From assembly GCA_029962745.1 (NCBI GenBank), contig CM057151.1, positions 36,281,081 to 36,345,080 on the forward strand: a stretch of 64,000 nt of DNA, given 5' to 3'. The stretch comes from Echinometra lucunter. Lineage: Eukaryota > Echinodermata > Echinoidea > Camarodonta > Echinometridae. This document shows positions 59,201 to 64,000 of this stretch, one piece after another (positions within the stretch are counted from its first letter, which is position 1; every line of letters begins with the position of its first letter). A program made the translations under genes and the position numbers. Under the pieces are notes generated by a model, which had not been told where the DNA came from, searched no databases, and worked only from the letters and a program-made list of their open reading frames with translations.

Positions 59201-60040
59201 TTTGTTTATTTTTACTGTCTGTCAGTTATGCATATTTTCTGTTACCGTCTACGGACAACACTCGAGCAATGCTTTTTTTCCCAGTAAGACCAATATAAAG
59301 GTCAAAACTCACAAACCCAAAATATGCATCGTTCGGCTTGAATGAAGGTCATGGGAACACTTTTAATTGTATCTTAATTGTTGTAAGAAGGAAATCTTTT
59401 TAGCTAAATGCAAAATGAGATACCACTATTTGGAAAAGAAAAAGTTATGTCAGCTGTTCAAACTTATTACGATATGGAAATATATGTTACCAAAAATTAA
59501 AAACCTGAAATAAAAAATAATTAAAGAATGGTTTTATTATTTTTGTCAAATGTTACTGAGTTGAGTGCTTATGTTCATTTTGCTTGTTTGTTTGTATGCA
59601 ATATAGAATGTACAAATTGTATTTTTGTCAAATTTATTATCTCCTATTTATCGCCTTGTGTTCTTATTTTGTAATATTTTGTTGCTTAAGATTTATACGA
59701 AGAGTAACGAATTAATGCATGTATCGATCTTTTGTGAAAATTACCATATTAATAATTAATAAAGGAACCCTGTGGAAGGGGAAATTGGAGAAAAAAAAAA
59801 TGTTTTCAATATGAGGAAGTTCGGGAAAAGGTTAAGCTAGGAGATTGTATGAACCGGTAAAAACATTTCCGTATAAACTTTGCTTAGCCATTATCATGCT
59901 CCATCATAAGGAAAAACACCTGACGAAAAATATCCGCAGTGTCAATTCTGTTTTCAAATTGCATTGAATGAAATTTTGGAGCAAATATATTCGTAATCAT
60001 GTTAATTGTTACAGATGTGTGCATCTTCTTCAGTTCTGTA

Positions 60041-60094
<54 letters not shown>

Positions 60095-62165
60095 TTTGTC
60101 TCTGTGTTTGTTCTCTTTCTCTCTCTCCCTCATTCCTTCCCAGAGCACCGGCGTAAATCCACTTTGAGGAGGGGGGGGGGGATGATCGACTTTTTTGCCG
60201 ATTTTTTTTTTCTGTCGAACTCACACTTAAAAAAACACACACTCTCACCCACCCGCACAGACCCCCCTTACGCACTTTTTAAGTTTTATTTTACGAGAGA
60301 GCCAAAAATAACCACTTTTCTGGTTTTTAATCGCATTTTCAAATATAAATTTTAATATATAATGGTCGTTTAGGACAGATTATCAAAAATTTTACTAACT
60401 GATAAATTAAAATATCATGTTTTCCTCAAAAGGCACATAACGGCATTTTCAAATTCAAGCAAAGTGGTCCTCTTAGTGATTGTCTCGTGAGACGAAAGAT
60501 AATAAAATCGCCGTTTGCGTCTAACTTACACTTTTTCATTACAAATTATGGTTTGTTTCGGGAGCTTTGAGTACAAATACAAGTACTCATACACATGTTT
60601 CATCTTATTTTGAGAATTTTTTAAATCAGCTTCTCACAAAGTTAGCCAATGCCTTTAATCCTGAAATGCACTTACTGCAGGGAGTCAAGCCGGGAGTCAA
60701 GTTATGATTGCATACAGTTGTCACCTATACCTAGCTTCTTCCTGACGGCACTTTTTATCGCTTCACTCTGGCCATTGTCAGTTTTAGAATCGTTTCTGGG
60801 ATAAGTGATTTCCCAGAAATTGAAATAAAGGCACCTAATGCTTAGCAAAACTCCATGTATTATTTCTTTGTTAGCAAAGAGTACCATGAACTGTCACTGA
60901 GGATTTCATGTTTTTCAAACTAATATTGTCATGTAATTTTAAGGGTCATTTGTACAAATTGCATTGGGATAAAAGTTTGAAGTAAAAAAAAACAAAAAAA
61001 AAACCAACCTTTTGTAAAAACGTTTAGTCTGCTGATATTCCAAAATGAAATAGTTCATCAAATATTTTGTTATCTTATCTCTAGTATACTTCGCATAACC
61101 ATTTAGCAACTGTAAGACAAACTACAAACATTATGAATTTTAAGGCATTTCCTTGAAAAAATTCAAGGCTGTTATTTCGCTTTAGAGTTTCCAGAATTGT
61201 TTTTGTCTTTACATTCTTAATTCTTCTAGTTCTTCATCAACTTCTTCTTCTTCTTCTTCTTCTTCTTGTTTTTCTTCTTCTACATCATATCATTATCATC
61301 ATCTTATTATTCTTCCTTGTTATCATCAAATTACAATGAGTTACACAAAATGTCATAGTTCACGTAATATTTATCCTTTCGCTGCCTGACTATAATATGG
61401 CAGCTTAAAAAAGTGCCACCGAGATTACGAGATAATTTTGGCCAAGAAGACGAGAAGACGAGTTAAAAGACAAGATGACGAGTTCTTGGAACTCAGCAAG
61501 TCGACTCGAATGGTACGCAAAGACGAGATGACGAGTGATTGGAACTCTGCAAGTCCACTTGTTTAGGACAAGAAGACGAGATGACAAGTTCTTGGAACTC
61601 GGCAACTCGACTCGTTTTGGAAGACAAGACGAGATGACAAGTTAAAAGACGAGAAGACAAATTATTTGGAACTTGCTGAGTTCCAGAATATCGTCATCTC
61701 GTCTTCTTGTCCTAACAAGTCGACTTTCCGAGTATAAATAACTCGTCCTCTCGTCTTCTCATCCCAAACAAGTAGACTTGCCGAGTTCCAATAACTCGCC
61801 ATCTCATCTTCCTGTTCCAAATAAGTCGAGTTGCCGAGTTCCAAGAACTCGTCATCTCGTCTTCTCGTCCAAAACAAGTCGATTTGCCGAGTTCCAAGAA
61901 CTCGTCATCTCGGTGACACTTTTAAGCTTCCGTACAATAGAGTGACGGTGCCTGAATATCGGCATTTCCAAAGTTCTCGGGCAGCTCTTTTGAAACATTT
62001 TAGCCTTACTGAAACTAGCAAATCTTTGCTTTTTTTCGATGAATGTATTGCGCAAGAAATTAAATAAATAAGGTTTAGGCCAGCCAAATTGAAGACAACA
62101 ATATCAATAGGAAAAATGATTATCTATGGAGGCCACTTAATTGCCCCTAAATGTGAGGTTGAATT

Positions 62166-62215
<50 letters not shown>

Positions 62216-62448
62216 TTACCAAAGATTCACAACTCCTTTACACTCGCAAGAATTCAAATATCGACATACCTGTGTTTATTCATCATGTTGTTACGAATGA
62301 CCTTGTTGGTGAGGTGGGTGTCGAAGGCGGCGTAGTCGAAAGTTATTTGTTCTCGCGCCTTATCACACACGACGCTTGTCGAGGCTGACGATCGCGATGA
62401 GCACTGGTCTGACTTTCCGTCCATGGAACAGCAAATTGGGTTTTCCAT
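44381..62448 (-). CDS. Type II membrane protein with short-chain collagen C4-like ectodomain
   Basis: Six coding exons on the minus strand: 62448-62270, 58137-57945, 47574-47433, 46759-46575, 45781-45650 and 44560-44381. Clean GT/AG junctions and matching phases give 336 residues ending in TAA. Residues 1-60 are hydrophilic and probably cytosolic (no signal peptide). Residues about 64-86 form one transmembrane helix (VAAVFIACGALLGMIAVYV). Residues 88-124 are a helical stalk and 125-150 a short Gly/Ser/Pro linker. Residues 151-335 match the C-terminal module of invertebrate short-chain collagen C4-like proteins: GSVYYHWGADDCP, KGGGSNILC, DLHGHDVPCAAC, TTCPSDWTKEYSGILMS, YTCVD, LPCGPYVDGKELQCAVC. 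It has ten cysteines, enough for five disulfides. No Gly-X-Y triple helix is visible; only GPR at residue 125 recalls one. The function is unknown; a cell-surface or matrix-binding role is inference. An unseen collagenous exon in the 10.4-kb intron 2 is possible, but the phases already join directly. Confidence 0.85.
44718..45610 (+). repeat. SINE-like family S copy split by a hAT-type element
   Basis: TATTTATACTGCGCA start, GGGACTCGAACTCATGACCC before the break and AGAGCGTGCACC...CACAACACCTCC after it, in the same order as at 30228-30558. Confidence 0.65.
44914..45567. mobile_element. Non-autonomous hAT-type element with 8-bp target duplication
   Basis: 14-bp perfect terminal inverted repeats CAGTGGCGGCACCA, flanked on both sides by CCCTTAAT (44906-44913 and 45568-45575). 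654 bp, no transposase. The interior has G/C runs next to each end and three tandem units with GCTCGCT(T/C)(T/C)GCTCGCTC. In intron 5 of the C4-like gene. Confidence 0.85.
45650..45781 (-). CDS. C4-like membrane protein exon 5
   Basis: Encodes DVPCAACMTNGGRQAILMLP, GRTTCPSDWTKEYSGILMSS and RNNL. Acceptor CTGCAG, donor GTGAGT; phase 0 at both ends. VPCA.C and CPS.WT.EY.G.LMS are the strongest family signatures. Confidence 0.88.
45901..46200. repeat. CTG/CTA triplet array
   Basis: About 300 bp of mixed GCT/ACT triplets (AGC/AGT on the sense strand of the C4-like gene), followed by ATA/ATG triplets. It lies 120 nt upstream of the exon 5 acceptor and is intronic; its poly-Ser and poly-Leu frames are artefacts. 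Confidence 0.9.
46575..46759 (-). CDS. C4-like membrane protein exon 4
   Basis: Encodes FAASGSSQTLNKGGGSNILC, MVMEPEYGMTVSGRQEYRGR, LYSLEYRNGNNFEEQTDLHG and H. Acceptor TCTGTAG, donor GTAAGT. GGGSNILC and a Tyr-rich hub are typical of the module. Confidence 0.85.
47188..47298. repeat. GA microsatellite ending in a G run
   Basis: GAGAGA with GGAGGA interruptions, then (GA)n and about 12 G, in intron 3 of the C4-like gene. The adjacent CCCGGATCGGCCACTG (to 47358) resembles a hAT end in reverse. Confidence 0.8.
47433..47574 (-). CDS. C4-like membrane protein exon 3 (linker and domain start)
   Basis: Encodes GPRSRSQGESKTAAVTAEEA, PVKQSTGSVYYHWGADDCPN and SSSLIYS plus one base of Gly. Acceptor ATGGCAG, donor GTATAT. 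The WG..DCP and S(L)(I/V)Y.G pattern marks the beginning of the C4-like module. Confidence 0.85.
47575..49500. other. Part of intron 2 of the C4-like gene without recognisable content
   Basis: AT-rich, no exon or clear repeat family seen. In particular no Gly-X-Y coding stretch on the minus strand. Confidence 0.5.
49525..49962 (+). repeat. Higher-order tandem repeat of TCAGAATCCAGTCGTAGTC-like units
   Basis: Short units of roughly 35-45 bp recur about ten times; a larger block (CAGAAGCCGGTCGTATTGTG ... CAGTCGTTGTCATGTCCT) recurs after about 150 bp. The end GTGTGCAGTGGCCTT matches the end of MITE family D. Confidence 0.65.
50338..50510. mobile_element. CCAAT-hairpin foldback (ACTATAATAGTAA type), copy 2
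   Basis: GGGGCCCGTTGCATAAAACT and its mirror around TTTGATTGGCTGTTGAGCAA. Matches 43199-43365. Confidence 0.8.
50980..51980 (+). repeat. Four diverged direct repeats
   Basis: 'CATTAACCTTCTGATGTAA', 'ATTACATCCTTTT' and 'TGTGTTTCTAATTGCTATGG' recur in this order near 50988, 51388, 51697 and 51876, three of them followed by TTTTTGCGGT. Confidence 0.65.
52080..54650. other. Intronic stretch, little recognisable
   Basis: Intron 2 of the C4-like gene. Only a G run (52132-52146), a 24-bp tandem repeat of TGATTTAAATTTTATATCA (53196-53272) and AT-rich sequence. Confidence 0.5.
54669..54738. repeat. Ten-base tandem repeat CCAGTTCANN
   Basis: About seven imperfect units, including CCAGTTCACT and CCAGTTCAGA. 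Confidence 0.7.
54815..55325. repeat. G/C runs with GAATTACGAAC-like repeats
   Basis: G runs at 54819-54830 and 55062-55084, a C run at 55310-55321 and recurring 'GGAATTACGAA' words at 54905-55030. Confidence 0.6.
55822..55960. mobile_element. CCAAT-hairpin foldback, third type
   Basis: GGCCCCCGTTTCATAAAACT mirrored at the right. Centre GCTCCCAGCCATTCAGATGC, close to the centre of 39028-39162. Confidence 0.7.
56740..57003. mobile_element. MITE with ACTCTG(T/A)AAAAA ends
   Basis: ACTCTGAAAAAGGGGTAAAA at the left; complement of TTTTTTTTTACAGAGT at the right. An internal CCAACCAACTTTGGG pair is also inverted. Confidence 0.6.
57283..57470 (+). repeat. tRNA-derived SINE
   Basis: A box TGCTCAGTTGGTAGAGCA and B box GGGTTCGAAACC with tRNA-like spacing, followed by a non-tRNA body (CCAGGTCCTTCGGACAGGAC). 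The 3' half of a tRNA acceptor is absent, so this is a SINE, not a tRNA gene. Confidence 0.75.
57625..57877. mobile_element. Foldback with ATTCTGCCCTACTTTGGCA ends
   Basis: Arms of about 35 bp, nearly perfect (ATTCTGCCCTACTTTGGCAA / mirrored). It ends 68 bp before exon 2 of the C4-like gene on its downstream side. Confidence 0.8.
57945..58137 (-). CDS. C4-like membrane protein exon 2 (TM and stalk)
   Basis: Encodes WILPYCTVAAVFIACGALLG, MIAVYVELCQANSILMANRD, LIHAQEMQMMNQSHAMDQLR and RAVE. Acceptor AAACAG, donor GTAAAA. It holds the single membrane helix and a helical, Met/Gln-rich stalk. Confidence 0.82.
58138..60430. other. Intron 1 of the C4-like gene
   Basis: AT-rich, no exon seen. It contains a (CT)n microsatellite (60041-60087) and a piece (60148-60180) with the same GGCGTAAATCCACTTTGAGG word, inverted, as in the hAT-type element at 45404-45430. 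Confidence 0.5.
60431..60658 (+). repeat. 228-bp dispersed repeat, copy 2
   Basis: Ungapped match to 11671-11898. Both copies are on the plus strand, in introns of two different minus-strand genes. Confidence 0.85.
61237..61270. repeat. TTC microsatellite
   Basis: (TTC)n run in intron 1 of the C4-like gene. Confidence 0.8.
61402..61928. mobile_element. Foldback built of ACGAGATGACGAGTT units
   Basis: Outer ends AGCTTAAAA..AGTGCCACCGAG and mirrored CTCGGTGACACTTTTAAGCT. Each half contains units of about 60 bp with 'GACGAGATGACGAGTTCTTG' and its complement; the turn lies near 61680. Confidence 0.8.
62169..62212. repeat. TA microsatellite
   Basis: (TA)n of about 22 units, 58 bp downstream (sense) of the exon 1 donor of the C4-like gene. 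Confidence 0.9.
62270..62448 (-). CDS. C4-like membrane protein exon 1 (cytosolic tail)
   Basis: Starts MENPICCSMDGKSDQCSSRS and ends NKVIRNNMMNKH plus AG of Arg-60. Donor GTATGT. Ser/Cys-rich start, then a basic and amphipathic stretch before the membrane helix. The start is supported by the TATA box about 270 bp upstream and by the lack of an earlier in-frame start that would add a recognisable domain. Confidence 0.75.
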
Positions 62449-62719
62449 GCGTCCTTTTGCAGCTTAAGCAAGCAGAAGGTAAACGCCTACGAAGACGATC
62501 GTCTAGAAGTCAGTGAGCAAAAATGAAGTCCAAAATCAAAGTGCTTGCGTTTTGTTGAGTTTACGTCAAAACGTTTGGAAAAGTTGAATCAAGATTTCGC
62601 TTTATGATAGCCTCAAGCGAATTTAGTTCTGTTTTGATGAATCTGAAACCGGTTTCGCCAGACGATACAGAACTTCTTAGTCTGCTCAACCACTGAGCCA
62701 ACTTGATGAGATCGACAGG

Positions 62720-62727
62720 TATTTATA
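62720..62727 (-). promoter_or_regulatory. TATA box of the C4-like gene
   Basis: Minus-strand TATAAATA at 62727-62720, in a context (CTATAAATACC) like strong core promoters. Expected start about 62690-62696, giving a 5' UTR of about 245 nt without introns. It could be chance in AT-rich DNA, but its position upstream of the first exon fits. Confidence 0.5.
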
Positions 62728-64000
62728 GGAGCAGATCGCGAGGATCGTGCAGTGATTTCGCCGAACAATAATCGCAATCGAATTCCAGAGGCTTGGAGTT
62801 GCTGGCCATCTTCAGGTGCGCATGCGTACTGAATTTGGATTTGTGATCTATCTTTGTAAGGAAATTGGATCTTTCCCAACCTTTTCTATTATTTTGATAA
62901 CAAACCGGTTGTCATTTCGAGAGGGACCTCGAGTAGTCCAAGGTTATAGAGTCAATGGCGTCCGGGAGTTGATCTGATAGAAAAAAATCCATAATTTATT
63001 GATTAGATTCCCTCACCTTCTCTTTTTTTTAATTTGTGAGTTTTATCAATCAAATCAAATTAAAACATTTACAATTGATGATCAGCAACGAAATAACACA
63101 GTGAATTACAATGTTTACAAGGAATTGAGAAAAAAAATAAGTGAAAAGCAACAATATTAATAAATAACAAAAAGGCAGAGACTGGTACTGATACAACCAT
63201 TATAATATAGTAAACAAATTGAAAAACTGAATAAAGCCCTGAGAAAGAAAGCGGCAACCCCGAGACCCCCAGCGACACCGACGGACCAAGCAGAAGGGAG
63301 GCCAAAAACTACACTCGGGGAAGGGAGCCCCGCCCGGATGAAGATTTTAAAAAAATGATAATACGGCTCTCGTCAAGCCACTCCCACATGTTCCCCCAGC
63401 TCCTCGCTGCATTAAGGAAAGGAAAAATTACTTATATTTGATTTAAGCCATCGCCCATGGGGACCCGTTGGATCATAAATAAAGCCTATGGAAATGAAAA
63501 GATTCAGTAGTCTGTGAGTTAATTGGGTTTCTTTAATAGGTAAAGAGACACAAAGCTGTGGTATTAATTTGCATCTCATTGTAAGAATCGGAATAAAAGA
63601 ACTTTGCTTTAAATGTTGCCTTTATTGGCTGTAAACTTGAGTCGGCAAATCAGTTTGACACCCAAGCCCCCTCCCCCATTCAAAGAGCCCGTGTTCCAAG
63701 TTCACGATATTATAATGAATGCCCGGAATGAATGACGAAATGAATGACGAAACCAGTCTTAAAAGAGATGCGTGTAGTATCTGAGGAAACTGTCTAAATG
63801 TTTCGAAACTCATGGATCGAGACAATTATAACAATGAATCCGAATTCATATAGCGCTTAATATGGCTTAATATGCGACATAACGTCACTCTCTAGATATT
63901 ACTATGATTCATTAACATACACACAATGTGTGCACCATCTCCACTCGCTGGGGAGTATTCCTATCGCATCGTCACCATGAAGACATACAGCAATGACTGT
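62728..64000. other. Upstream region of the C4-like gene
   Basis: No gene supported. Contains AT-rich sequence, a segment 63040-63360 of unknown repeat character and, at 63825-64000, a family S repeat cut by the window edge. Confidence 0.5.
63825..64000 (+). repeat. SINE-like family S, truncated at the window end
   Basis: AATTCATATAGCGCTTAATA and TGTGCACCATCTCCACTCGC follow the order in the 30228-30558 copy. Confidence 0.55.

Noticed and set aside
62613..62879. 88-codon frame upstream of the C4-like gene
   Set aside because: Overlaps the TATA box and the 5' UTR of the gene; no recognisable domain.
63069..63305. Hydrophobic 78-codon frame on the minus strand
   Set aside because: No match to a known family; starts in low-complexity sequence with repeat-like character.

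Overview
The window is nuclear DNA from a marine invertebrate animal. It is most likely an echinoderm, and a sea urchin is my best guess. This rests on compact exons separated by AT-rich introns crowded with short inverted-repeat elements, on the very frequent palindrome TACATGTA, on long G/C homopolymers and on the protein content. The species call is inference. Nearly all long open frames here are repeat artefacts. I could reconstruct three spliced genes exon by exon with intact GT/AG sites and matching phases, plus one doubtful small ORF.

Layout: (1) 27729 down to 6707, minus strand: the first five coding exons of IMP dehydrogenase, the rate-limiting enzyme of guanine nucleotide synthesis. 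They encode the first 142 residues, up to the start of the CBS (Bateman) insert. The rest of the gene should lie beyond base 1; I see no further exon in 1-6706. Introns 3 and 4 each hold a decayed second copy of the exon just upstream. (2) 31460-40805, plus strand: a complete THOC7 gene (seven coding exons, 208 residues), a subunit of the THO/TREX mRNA-export complex, with its poly(A) signal. The two genes are divergent, with 3.7 kb between their start codons. (3) 40879-41242: a 364-bp unit with 24-bp terminal inverted repeats that encloses an 85-codon ORF on the minus strand, tail-to-tail with THOC7. (4) 62448 down to 44381, minus strand: a complete six-exon gene for a 336-residue type II membrane protein. 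Its extracellular cysteine-rich domain matches the C-terminal module of invertebrate short-chain collagen C4-like proteins, but there is no collagen triple helix. A TATA box lies about 270 bp upstream of its start codon.

The remaining sequence is mostly non-autonomous elements: several MITE families with two or three copies in the window, many foldback elements, a hAT-type element with an 8-bp target duplication nested in an older repeat, tRNA-derived SINE-like units, a non-LTR retrotransposon relic, and long polypurine, polypyrimidine and triplet microsatellites. The genes share no obvious pathway and look like ordinary unlinked metazoan neighbours. The most unusual points are the two decayed exon duplicates in IMPDH, the ORF inside inverted repeats, the helix-less membrane C4-like protein, a tandem repeat carrying nuclear-receptor DR1 motifs, a hairpin of two CRE sites, and a short sequence word shared by otherwise different MITE families.
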